This document shows, in pieces, positions 55,241 to 64,000 of a stretch of 64,000 nt of DNA. Every line of letters begins with the position of its first letter. Position 1 is the first letter of the stretch. The translations under genes and the position numbers were made by a program. Origin of the DNA: Emiliania huxleyi CCMP1516 (lineage: Eukaryota > Haptophyta > Isochrysidales > Noelaerhabdaceae); assembly GCF_000372725.1 (NCBI RefSeq), contig NW_005200063.1, positions 64,829 to 128,828 on the forward strand, read 5' to 3'. The notes beneath the pieces were generated by a model. The model was not told the origin of the DNA. It did no database searches and saw only the letters and a program-made list of their open reading frames with translations.

Positions 55241-57090
55241 CTAAATCCAATGCTGATGTGTGTGTACCTCCTCGTCGGTCCTCACGACCGATGGCTCCGT
55301 GGGCGGCGGTGCAACACGAAGCAGATCATGGAGCACATCGCTCAGCGCCAACTCGGCGCGGCGAGCGGTGCAGTCGTTGACGCCAAAAGTGAGCGTGAGC
55401 GCCTGGCCCTGCAGCATCATGCCGGTCACGTACTGTATCACCTCGCAATCGAGGCCGCGGCTGCGCTCCACACTCGTGCCTTCGCTCTCTCCTCCCTCTC
55501 CCCTCGATGCTGACGCCGGCGCTGACCTGCCGGTGAAGACGCCCCCCTGCTGCTGCTGGCGCGGCAGCGAGCCGATGCAAAACTCCGACCCGACCCGCCT
55601 CACCTGTCCGAGCAGCGGAGGGACACCGCGGTCAGCTCCGCTACGCCCGCCCCCCAACACACCTCGCAAGGGAGTGGGCACCTCAAAGGGTGGCGCGGAG
55701 CTGATCGTGAAGAAGAAGTGCGTGTAGTGGTGCCCAAAGGACGTGATGTTTTGCGGAAGCCGCTTGCCAGAGAGCGTGTCCTTGTACCCGCGGTGCAAGT
55801 GCGCGACGCCGAGCAGCTCTTCGCCTCCCGGGAGCGTCACAAACACGCCGTTGAGCGAGATGCGGCACTTCGCGGCGGCGCAGTCGAACTTGCACCCGCC
55901 GGCTCGCGCCAGGGCGACCAAGCGCGCGCTCGACTCGCAGCCGCCTACAAGAGCAGCGTTCCGCCTGACGGGCGCCAACCACATACCGACGGCGATGCGG
56001 CCGCCGTCGGGTGCGCGCCGACACGCATCCAGTCCAGCCCGCGGGTGACGTGAGCGACGCTGTCGACTCGCGCCCTCCGCCTCTGGCCCCTGGAGACATT
56101 CTTCTCGAGCCGCGACGTGCAGACGACGCCGGGGGAGAGCCAAGACATGAAGTAGAGCTCGCGCGAGGCGGCGGCACCGCTCGCCGGCGGCTGCCGCTCG
56201 AAGAAGGACTGGGAGCGGCCGCCGCATCTCTTGTCGCTCGCAGCCTTGCGATCGCCCACGGTGCGGCCGGGCCCGTCTCCGCCCCCGAGCGTGGCGACGA
56301 GGGAGGCGGGGCTTCCGACCAGCCTCAGGTGGAGCGGGCCGAAGCCGGAGGCGTAGCCCCTCCGCGGGAAGGTTCCGAGAAGGCTCACGCCTCCGCCGTG
56401 AGCGGTGAGCCGCGCGTCGACGACGGGAAGCAGCCCTTTGAGCGCCGACGCCTCGAGCAGTGGCGCCACGTCCGGAAGCTTTCGGTTGCCTCCCCGCCCG
56501 CTGCGGCGCGACGCGTTCCGGGCAGCAGCAGGCGCGCGTCCCGCAGCCGCGTCGTGGCTTCGGAGCCAGCTCCAGTGGAGCGGCCGCCAGCTCGCGCTGA
56601 GCAGCATGATGAGGGTGGCCTTGCGCCGACCGAATGCTGTCCGCGAGGCGTGCGAATACATGCGGAGTGGCCCCGTGAAGCCTCTGCACTGCGTCATCCA
56701 GTCGATGCGAACGCTCGCGACCATCGCGCATGAGCTGCACCCAAGGCTCTCCGCGAGTGCCTTGGGGATCGCGACGACCGACGGGTTGTACGCCTGCCTC
56801 TGGAAGACTCCGGGCAGCAGCAGCGTTTGCTGCGGCGCAGCGAGCACCCGCAGGGGCCGCCCAGCCAGGAAACTTGCCGCCGGCTGGTCGAAGAGGCCCC
56901 ACGTCCCCATCCACATCTTCTTCTGCGAGTCGTGCCGCGAGACGTGCCGACCTGCGAGGCCCCACATCCCCACCCGGTGCTTCCGCTCGCGACGCCACTG
57001 GCAGAGCTTGGGCTGGCGACAGGCGAGACAGTTCGATGCGTTGCAGGTTCCGGATCCAGCGCGTGGCTCGAGCGCGTGCAGGCGCTGCAT
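55241..57090 (-). CDS. Unknown, glycan-enzyme-like protein with one frame break
   Basis: The first part, 57090 to about 56000, carries W-M-G-T-W-G-L-F-D-Q-P, Q-A-Y-N-P-S-V-V-A-I-P-K and S-R-E-L-Y-F-M-S-W-L-S-P-G-V-V. The second part, about 56000-55241, is in another frame and carries N-G-V-F-V-T-L-P-G-G-E, S-F-G-H-H-Y-T-H-F-F-F-T-I and L-T-L-T-F-G-V-N-D-C-T-A-R. Together they look like a five-bladed-propeller or lectin-type glycan enzyme (the T-F-G-V-N-D-C block recalls S-Y-G-V-N-D-C in such families), but I cannot name it. The joint falls within about 56050-55950, where both frames stay open, so a single indel is likely. A short minisatellite-like stretch codes Q-Q-Q-Q at about 55545. Confidence 0.5.
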
Positions 57091-57156
57091 GAGAGCGCCA
57101 ACTCGCGAAAAGAATTTAAATAATCCAACTCTCTCTCACAGCACTGTCCCTACAAC

Positions 57157-57483
57157 ATGACCTGGAGGCAAATGATCGGAGTGGGAGTCAGAAATGTGGT
57201 CCTTGCGCGAGGGGAGCTCGATAGACTCGAGGGGCCAGGATATGCAGCAAGGAGGGCGGAGCTGCGCCGAAAGGCGAAAGAAGCCGAGAGAACAAGGGAA
57301 CGGCAGGCGGCGGCGGCGCAGGACGAGGCAGAAGAGAATGACGCGACAGAGGAGGAAGTGACAAGGGAGAGAACGACGAGAGTGGGACGGCCGCGAGGTG
57401 GCATGAAGGTTGCAGCGAGAATCGGCGAGAGACTGCGAAAAGAGATAGGAAGAGGCAGACTCCCTAGGGTGGGCGACGGCTAG
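57157..57483 (+). CDS. Small basic ORF with AT-hook-like motif, repeat-borne
   Basis: 108 codons, M-T-W-R-Q-M-I-G... with a charged helix A-E-L-R-R-K-A-K-E-A-E-R-T-R-E and G-R-P-R-G-G, an AT-hook-like core. A second copy, about 90% similar, is at 57736-58000 (its shared part begins L-E-G-P-G-Y-A-A-R-R). Differences between the copies are mostly conservative, so the ORF may have been under selection or be recently duplicated. It could be the 3' part of a transposon gene. Confidence 0.4.
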   Translation: MTWRQMIGVGVRNVVLARGELDRLEGPGYAARRAELRRKAKEAERTRERQAAAAQDEAEENDATEEEVTRERTTRVGRPRGGMKVAARIGERLRKEIGRGRLPRVGDG

Positions 57484-57735
57484 CGCATCACACTCCTCTC
57501 CTTAAAATCCCTGTGTGGTGGCGGCGTGCCGTCCTCCCATCCCCCCCTTGGGTTGTCTGTTTTCTTTCTTTCTTTCAGCACTGTCCCTGAGAGATAGGAA
57601 GAGGCAGACTCCCTAGGGTGGGCGACGGATAGCGCACCACACACCTCTCCTTAAAATCCCTGTGTGGTGGCGGCGTGCCGTCCTCCCATCCCTCCCTTGG
57701 GTTGTCTGTTTTCTTTCTTTCTTTCAGCACTGTCC

Positions 57736-58000
57736 CTATAAACTCGAGGGGCCAGGATACGCCGCGAGGAGGACGGAGTTGCGCCGAAAGGCGAAAGAAG
57801 CCGCGAGAACAAGGGACCGGCAGGCGGCGGCGTCACAGGACGAGGCAGAAGGGAACGACGCGACAGAGGAGGAAATGACAAGGGAGAGAACGACGAGAGT
57901 GGGACGACCGCGAGGTGGCATGAAGGTTGCAGCGAGAGTCGGAGAGAGACTGCGAAGAGAGATAGGAAGAGGCAGACTCCCTAGGGTGGGCGACGGCTAG
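57736..58000 (+). CDS. Second copy of the AT-hook-like ORF
   Basis: Paralogue of the ORF at 57157-57483, in the third repeat unit. It ends with the same G-R-G-R-L-P-R-V-G-D-G. The 5' part is replaced by repeat sequence, so it has no matching start codon and is probably a fragment or a spliced exon. Confidence 0.35.
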
Positions 58001-58657
58001 CGCACCACACACCTCTCCTTAAAATCCCTGTGTGGTGGCGGCGTGCCGTCCTCCCATCCCTCCCTTGGGTTGTCTGTTTTCTTTCTTTCTTTAGCACTGT
58101 CCCTCTGTGTTCGTGTGCGTCGCCCATCTCTCCCTGGAGATGACTGCTCTATTTATTTATTTAGCAGACAGGCTCGACACAGGTGCGAACTGGCGCGTGC
58201 TAGTACTATCACCGGCACACCACCGAAAAGAATTACACGCGGACTGGCGCGCACTGGCACTAACTCAGGCATACCTCGAAAAAGTTCGCCGCCAGCACGC
58301 TGCCACTACAAAGGCGTGGCTCGAGAAAAAGATTTAGAGCGGCACCTCACCCCAAGCCTAGCGCGCGGCGGTATTAACAAGTTCTAGGCCCTCCTCAAGG
58401 TGAAAGAGCTGTCTGTTCTAGACTCTCCTGGTGTGCTTGATCTGGTTCGGGCTTGTGGAAGTCTGCGTGCGTCCTTTGCTGGCGAGGATGCACTAGAAAA
58501 ATGCACCTCGGGCGTTGCGTGCCCGACGCTGCTCCTCTCTGTGGCCGAGAGAGTGCGTGAACGCATGCACACGGGGCTGGCGACGGGGGGGGAGGCGGCG
58601 AGGTCGCACTACAGCGGGGGGAGAGACTGCGCAAAGTCAGCCACAAGAGGAGCCGCG
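58001..58657. other. Repeat tail and upstream region of the transporter gene
   Basis: Includes cagacaggctcgacaca at about 58167, shared with 38215-38233. An open frame in phase with the transporter extends up to 58400, but the first ATG in it is at 58658. Confidence 0.5.
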
Positions 58658-59815
58658 ATGTCTGCCGTCTCTGGCTCCAGAGCTTGGGCCGCAATTGCCT
58701 TGATGGTCGTCACCGTCGTCTGCGGCGCGAGCTCGACCCTCTGCGCCAAGATCATCTTCTTGCTCGAGGTGTACGACTCGGAGGGGCAGCCCACCAACTT
58801 TTTCAAGCCGCTGGTCGTCACCACGCTCGTGTATGGTTCGCTTCTCGCCTCGCTGCCGCTCCACGTCGCACAGTACAAGTTGCTGCGCGGATGGAGCACG
58901 CCGCTGCCACTGCCGCGGAGAGGAACCGTCCTCACCCTCCTATGGCCGGCAGTTTTTGACACGCTGGCTCTGACGTGCCTTCTCGTCGGACTGACAAAGG
59001 TGCGCGCTTCCGTTTACGAACCGATGCGAGGGTCGATCATCATCTTCACCGCAATCTTTCGTGCGGCGTTGCGCATGCCGCCCGTCTTGCAAGGTGGCCA
59101 CCTTCTGGGAATCGTCTTGATCAGCGCGGCCGTTTGCCTGGTTGGCACCTCCGTGATGGTGGATTCCACGCCCGGGAGCGACCCGTCGAGCGGCATCCTC
59201 TGGATCACTTGCGGGTGCCTCCTTGTCGCGGCGCAGGCCGTGGCGGAGGAGAGAGTCATGGATTCGGACGGGAACGGCCCAGAGGCAACCACACCGCCCC
59301 TGGTTGTCAAGGGCATCGAAGCGGGGTGGGGAATGCTCTTGATGCTGTTCATCGCGCTGCCCATCGCTGCCCTCGCGCCGGGTGACGACGTCGGCGGCTG
59401 CTTTGAGAACTCGCGCGACTCTCTGGTCATCTTCTTCTCGCCAGACAACCCACTGCTGCGGATGATGATTTCCGCCTATCTGCTGGCAATGCGCTTCTAC
59501 TCTCTCGGTGCCATCTTCGTCACTTTCTACCTCGACGGCTTGTGGCGCTCCATTACGGAGTCCTTCATCCCCCTGACGCTCTGGTTCTTCTCACTGCTGC
59601 TCTTCTACTTCTCCGACGGGGCCCATGGCGAAGCGTGGACTCGCCAATCTTGGCTCCAGCTCGCTGGCACCGCCATCCTCCTAGTTGGGGTCGCCATCTA
59701 CAGCAGCGTCAAAGCTAGCTCTGCGGCCTCAGCGAGTGAGCGAGCGAGCGAGAGCGAGTCGATTCATCGGACACTCAGCCAGAAAGATCAACTGTCAGGA
59801 AGCGCGTCGAGCTGA
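58658..59815 (+). CDS. SLC35F6-like membrane transporter (drug/metabolite transporter superfamily)
   Basis: Intronless, 385 residues from the ATG at 58658. Nine to ten hydrophobic helices: A-A-I-A-L-M-V-V-T-V-V-C-G-A-S-S-T-L first, then L-L-W-P-A-V-F-D-T-L-A-L-T-C-L-L-V-G-L with A-S-V-Y-E-P-M-R-G-S-I-I-I-F-T-A-I-F, the signature region of the SLC35F6/EamA group, and later G-T-A-I-L-L-V-G-V-A-I-Y. Such proteins sit in lysosomal, mitochondrial or Golgi membranes; the substrate is uncertain. The Ser/Glu-rich tail is cytosolic-like. Confidence 0.8.
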   Translation: MSAVSGSRAWAAIALMVVTVVCGASSTLCAKIIFLLEVYDSEGQPTNFFKPLVVTTLVYGSLLASLPLHVAQYKLLRGWSTPLPLPRRGTVLTLLWPAVFDTLALTCLLVGLTKVRASVYEPMRGSIIIFTAIFRAALRMPPVLQGGHLLGIVLISAAVCLVGTSVMVDSTPGSDPSSGILWITCGCLLVAAQAVAEERVMDSDGNGPEATTPPLVVKGIEAGWGMLLMLFIALPIAALAPGDDVGGCFENSRDSLVIFFSPDNPLLRMMISAYLLAMRFYSLGAIFVTFYLDGLWRSITESFIPLTLWFFSLLLFYFSDGAHGEAWTRQSWLQLAGTAILLVGVAIYSSVKASSAASASERASESESIHRTLSQKDQLSGSASS

Positions 59816-60269
59816 CACACCCTCAGACCGCCTGCTGCGTGCCGCGCACCCTACATTCTAAACCGCTACCCGCTACACAGTACGTCACTACACTCTAAAA
59901 AGTACCCCGGCACGCTGTGCTTTCATATGCCGTGGAGATGCGAGGGTCGCCCCCCCTGCCCCACCACTTTGTGTGTGTGGAGATGTTTACCTTACCTTAC
60001 CTTACCTTCCATATGCCAGAGGCCGTGGCGCGTGGGGCTCACAGAGGCTCTGCCGAGTGTATCGATATGGCTTACGTGCCCCTCCCCCGGCCGCACGCAT
60101 TCAACCGCCGTAGAGCGTAGCACGTTCGATTTCGAAAAGGGAAACGACCAGTGCATTTTTACAAAATTGTCTTTTTTCGCACATAATCTGTCCCACTTCT
60201 GAGTGATGGCACACAGCCACAAAAACGGCGTCGGCGAGCCACATACAACGGATACACACACGCGACGGC
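59816..60269. repeat. Intergenic with dispersed repeat copy 2
   Basis: 59931-60009 matches 26603-26679 almost base for base. The rest has no recognisable gene; 60115-60200 is AT-richer. Confidence 0.85.
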
Positions 60270-63200
60270 CTACGCTTCAGTTTCTAGCCGCACTAGCCTC
60301 AGCAAAGCCTGCTCCACGACCTCTTCCGAGCTCGCCGCCGACCCCTCCGCCGCGACGGCGCCGCTCGCCGCGCCGCTCGTCTCCCCGCAAGGCGACGACC
60401 GCAGCAGCGACCGCAGCAGCTGCCGCGGGTCCCTCGACCCGCCGTGGTGAAGCACTTCGGCGCACCACGCGCGGCCAGCGGCGCCCCCGAGGGCGTCGTG
60501 CGCGAAGCCCGCCCCACGCCACACGCGCGCGGCCACGGAGCGAGCGTACAGGTAGGCGTAATAGTGGCCACCGTAGCTCGCCAGGTGGCCAAACGAGCCG
60601 AGCCGCGCGCCCGCCTCCGCGGCAGCGGCGGACGGCAGCGGAACGGCGGTGTGCTTCGCGTGGAGGGAGGTGACCAGCGCCGCCGCCTCCTCCTGCGAGG
60701 GCGGCGAGGGGCTGCGGTGCAGCTCCAGGTCGAGCATCGCTTGCACGGCGTCGAGCTGCAGCCTACGGCCAGCGCTCGCCTCGAGGTCAGACACTCCCTC
60801 GTGGGGGAGAGGAGCAGGCGACAGGGAGGTGGCGGCCGCATCGCGCCGCCGAAGGGCACCGCCGAGACTGCGCGCGAGAGGGCCGCCGCCTCTGCCGGAG
60901 GGATCGGCGAGCCTGCTCGTGAGGAGGAGGAGGAGGAGGAGGTGAGGCGCGCGCGCGAGTCTGCCGGCTGCTCCTCCTCGGCGGGCGGGCGAGGCGCCGG
61001 TCTCCATGTGCGTGCTCCACGCCTCCAGGGCCGGCGGGTGCAGGGCGAGGCGCTCGAAGAGGACGGAAGGCACCTGTCGCAAGCGCGATTCGACTCGGCT
61101 GCCTCTCGGCTGCCTCTCGGCTGCCTCTCGGCTGCCTCTCGGCTGCCTCTCGGCTGCCTCTCGGCTGCCTCTCGGCTGCCTCTCGGCTGCATCTCGGCTG
61201 CGTCTCGGCTGCATCTCGGCTGCGTCTCGGCTGCATCTCGGCGAGGCCTCGACAAAATCGGGAGCGACGCGCAGCCCTCCAAAGTGGTGCGACGGGGCGC
61301 GCGAGAGCAAGGCGTGGAGGGCGTGCCCGACCTGAGGGGGGGGGGGGGGGGGGGTCCTCTTCCCTGGGGGGGGGGCCCCCCCCCCCTCTTTGGGGGCGGG
61401 GGGCGCCCCAGCTTTCCCGGGAGAAGGGGCTCCGAAATCAGCTCCAGCCCCAAACCCCCCCCAAAGAACGTGGGGAGGCCCCCCAAACAACTCTCCCCCT
61501 CCAGGGAGGGGGAGGGCTCGAACCGCGCTTCGGGCGAAGGAGGGGCCGACGCCCTCCCCTCCCCCCCCCCCTCCCTCCAGAGCAGCGCCAGGTAGTACTC
61601 CACATCTCCGCCACCGAGTGGCAGTCCGCCCTCCGGCTCCTCCCCCGCCGCGGGACCGGCCGGCGCCTGCAGCGAAAGTTCGGAGAGGGGGGTCCGGGAG
61701 GTGGGGAGGCCCGCCCGCCGCCTGGCTGTCTCTCGCCGCCTGGCTGCCTCTCGCCGCCTGCGCCGCCCTGTCCGCCGCGGCGCGAGCCCGGATGGCGGCG
61801 GCCTAGTCATTTGATTGATGGTTGGTGATGAGCCATCCATTCATTATGACGGATCGTCCGGGTGGCGGCGGCCTCGGCGCGCGCGGCCGGCATCAGCTCC
61901 GCGCAGAGCGAGGCGAGCGAGGCGAGCGCCTAGGGAGAGGCTAGGTAGAGGTGGCAGAGGCCCCTGAGACGCCACCGCGAGTGAGCGGGCGGCGGGGTGC
62001 GTGTGAGCGCGTCCGCGTGTGCGCGCGACCCTTGCTCCGGTGTGTGCGTGGACTTGTTGCGGGGGCGGGGTGATCGCCGCGGCGGGGCGCGCCTCCGCTG
62101 ACGAGCGGCCGAGCCGGCCTCGAAGTGCTCTCAGGTACTCTCGGCTGGTCTCGGCTAGTCTCGGCTGCTCTCGGCTGGTCTCGCGCCGCCTCTGGCGAGC
62201 GCGCGAGGCGGCCCTCGCCCCAGCAGTAGTGCGCGTACGAGGCGTGGCCGGCGGCCGTGGCGAGGCGGGCGCGGGCGGAGAGCATCTCGCCCATCGCGGC
62301 CAGGGAGGCGGCGCCGAGGGCGGCGCGGGCGGAGGCGAGGTCGCGGCGCGACTGGGCGCAGCAGCAGTGGCGGAGTGCCTCGGTGAGGGCGTGCTGCTGC
62401 GGCGGGACGAGGAGCTGCGCCTCCCCTCGGCTCGACATGCCCACCCGCAGCCTGTGCGTCAGCCTCGCCGGCGCCGCGCGCAGCGCCGAGGCGGGCAGCC
62501 AGACGCCCTCCGAGCCTCGGGAGGGCGGCGCGGCGGCGGCGGCGGCGAAGCGAGAGGCGGCGGTGGCTGCCTCGGCATGCAGCGCCTCTAGCCGCGAGCG
62601 CTGCGGCGCCGGGAGGTGCGCGCCGTCCTGCGGGGGAGGGGAGAGGGCGGCCGCTCGGCGCTCGGCGCTGACGCTCTCGCAGGCGTGACGCTCCCTCCCT
62701 CTCCCTCTCCCTCTCCCTCTCCCTCTCCCTCTCCCTCTCCCTCTCCCTCTCCCTCTCCCTCTCCCTCTCCCTCCGACTCTCTCTCCCTCTTTCTCTCCCT
62801 CCCTCCCTCTCCTGCTCAAACTCGGAGACGAAGGCCCGAGCCAGCCTCGCCTCGGCCTCGCACAGCGGAGCCTCGTCCGCGCCACAGCCCGGGTCGCTCT
62901 CTCCGCAGCCCCGGTCGCTGCCTCCGCCGGTGGAGAGGGCGCTTGCACCACGTGCCGCTGCGGCAGCAGCCGCGTGCAGCTCCGCCGAGGTGTTGAGTCG
63001 GTGGAGCGTCTCGCACAGCTCGCCATGGGCCGCGTCGGCGGCCCGCACCATCTCCTCCTCCGGGTGGGCGGAGCGCGCCAGCTCGAGCGGGTCGACCAGC
63101 CCGCAGACGGTGCTCGAGAGGGCGTCGAGGCCACGCACGATGCGCCGTGGCGCCGCGGGCCCGCCCGAGCGGTGAGCCGAGATGACCGCGGCGGCGAGGG

Positions 63201-63318
63201 CGTCGCAGCGCGCCGCCGTCCGCCGGGCGAGCCGGGCGCAGTCGCTCGGGACGCCGAGGCCGGGCACGCCAAAGAGGACGGCGGTGCGACGCGGGAAGAG
63301 GGAGGCCAGCGAGGCCAT
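60270..63318 (-). CDS. MIPEP: Mitochondrial intermediate pe­ptidase-like (M3 metallopeptidase), catalytic segment incomplete
   Basis: M3 oligopeptidase that trims octapeptides from imported mitochondrial proteins. From the ATG at 63318: G-L-F-type start [34 protein letters not shown], then an intron with a CTCCCT array. The exon at about 62635-62215 ends G-H-A-S-Y-A-H-Y. Near 61930-61760 comes [14 protein letters not shown], split by a 70-bp intron 61872-61803. Then [11 protein letters not shown] (about 61330), [10 protein letters not shown], and [17 protein letters not shown] near the C-terminus. The first half of H-E-x-G-H and the upstream conserved block should lie within 61340-61590, but that stretch is a homopolymer-rich jumble. 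Confidence 0.75.
61087..61245. repeat. Intronic tandem repeat, unit tctcggctgcc
   Basis: About fifteen units of 10 bp in an intron of the M3 peptidase gene. Units with the same TCTCGGC core occur in introns at 14820, 15710, 32240-32350, 44585-44650 and 62130-62190. Confidence 0.92.
62696..62795. repeat. (CTCCCT)n microsatellite
   Basis: Sixteen or so hexamers in the first intron of the M3 peptidase gene. Confidence 0.97.
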
Positions 63319-64000
63319 GTCGCCCCGGCGTGGGCGGGATACGGCGCTGGAGGCGGCTGGGGCCTGAGGCGGGGTGAATGGCGGACGGAGGTTGGTCGAG
63401 AGGCTGGCGCCTTGTCGCTTGGGTCGAAAAAGAATTTTAAAATCACTAGTGTGGGACCTGCGGCGGTACCCGTCTCTGTTGTTCGGGCAGTGAGAGACGC
63501 AGGATCTGCACGCCAAAGTGGGCCACTCCGCATTTGCATTTTGGTTTAGGGTTGTCGGAGATCATCCATCAGCACTCATGTCTCATCAGTCAGTCACGTC
63601 AGTCAAAGCAGTTCGTGGCACTCATCAGTCAGTCACGTCAGTCAAAGCAGTTCGTGGCACTCATCAGTCAGACACGTCAGTCAAAGCAGTCGTGGCACGT
63701 GGAGCAGTCGCTGCATGCAACGGCGCCGCCACACGCTCCGGACGACCCCGACAACCGACACACCACGCACAATGGGAGGCTATCGCGCACGATCGGGCAT
63801 CGCGCCGCAAACAACTCGCCGCACAGATGGGGGGGAGGCAGAATCCCACACACACCGGAGCAGCACAGACACCTTACACGTCAGCGCTCGCTCGATGTGG
63901 CCGGCGCTCTGTCCCCTCGGTCCTATCTCGCCTTTTCAACGGCGGCGTGCGGCCACGCGCCGCGCCGAGGCGGTCTCGGCGGGAGACCTCGGAGCCGCAC
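63319..64000. other. Upstream region of the M3 gene and window end
   Basis: Apart from the 39-bp tandem repeat at 63582-63698, no gene or RNA is recognised up to the window end. Confidence 0.5.
63582..63698 (+). repeat. 39-bp tandem repeat, three copies
   Basis: Units start at 63582, 63621 and 63660, each beginning ctcatcagtca and ending cgtggca. The third copy has two changes. Confidence 0.95.

Larger units (their letters stand above)
57139..58092 (+). repeat. Tandem repeat array carrying a small basic ORF
   Basis: Three units share a tail gagataggaagaggcagac ... tctttctttctttcag and begin with agcactgtccct: unit 1 about 57139-57574, a short unit to about 57726, unit 3 about 57727-58092. 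Each unit end resembles a polypyrimidine tract plus CAG. The CTTT tail also occurs at 18829-18868, so this is a dispersed family that has expanded here. Confidence 0.85.

Overview
The window is nuclear DNA of a GC-rich microbial eukaryote, most likely a unicellular alga. Genes lie on both strands without operons. Most are split by short introns (about 60-300 bp), and wherever a family alignment and the reading frame fix the junction the 5' splice site is more often GC than GT (32 of 45 introns I resolved). A nuclear uL15-type organellar ribosomal protein, Fe-S assembly protein IBA57, a VTA1 ESCRT factor, J-domain, DHHC and S49 protease genes, many micro- and minisatellites and interstitial TTAGGG tracts all fit. 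A haptophyte (Emiliania/Chrysochromulina type) fits best; a pelagophyte or dinoflagellate is not excluded. Three N gaps (9811-10154, 34669-34768, 44964-45231) show a draft assembly.

Layout: 1-8.3 kb holds the L15 3' part, an ankyrin-DHHC acyltransferase, an unknown membrane protein, an ankyrin/U-box protein and a short ankyrin protein. 8.4-12.3 kb has VTA1, a gap, telomere-like repeats and a flavodoxin-like ORF. 12.5-18.7 kb has a long gene ending in a xanthine phosphoribosyltransferase and a J-domain membrane protein. 18.9-20.4 kb is an element with terminal inverted repeats. 20.6-23.2 kb is mostly minisatellite. 23.3-31.3 kb has a SohB-like peptidase, an unknown gene, a CRAL-TRIO protein and a beta-propeller protein. 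31.5-36.5 kb is one gene joining arogenate/prephenate dehydratase, ACT, arogenate/prephenate dehydrogenase and an aminotransferase. 36.9-48.9 kb has membrane proteins, a RING/ankyrin protein and a RanBP2-type zinc-finger protein. 49.2-59.8 kb has a glycosyltransferase-like/2OG-dioxygenase fusion, IBA57, a sulfotransferase, a glycan-related unknown, a repeat-borne ORF family and an SLC35F6-like transporter. 60.3-63.3 kb is a mitochondrial intermediate peptidase gene with its catalytic segment missing.

Two observations stand out. First, the 31.5-36.5 kb gene appears to carry all the steps from prephenate to phenylalanine and tyrosine in one polypeptide of about 1,000+ residues (transaminase, dehydratase with ACT regulation, dehydrogenase); the exon chain is in phase over 16 of 17 exons. 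Second, many introns begin with a copy of the first bases of the next exon, or contain a copy of the preceding exon end plus its donor. Copies range from perfect (18-24 bp, 73 bp) to diverged. This is the footprint expected if introns arise by local duplication or by insertion with long target duplications at AG|GY sites, and it would also explain the excess of GC donors.
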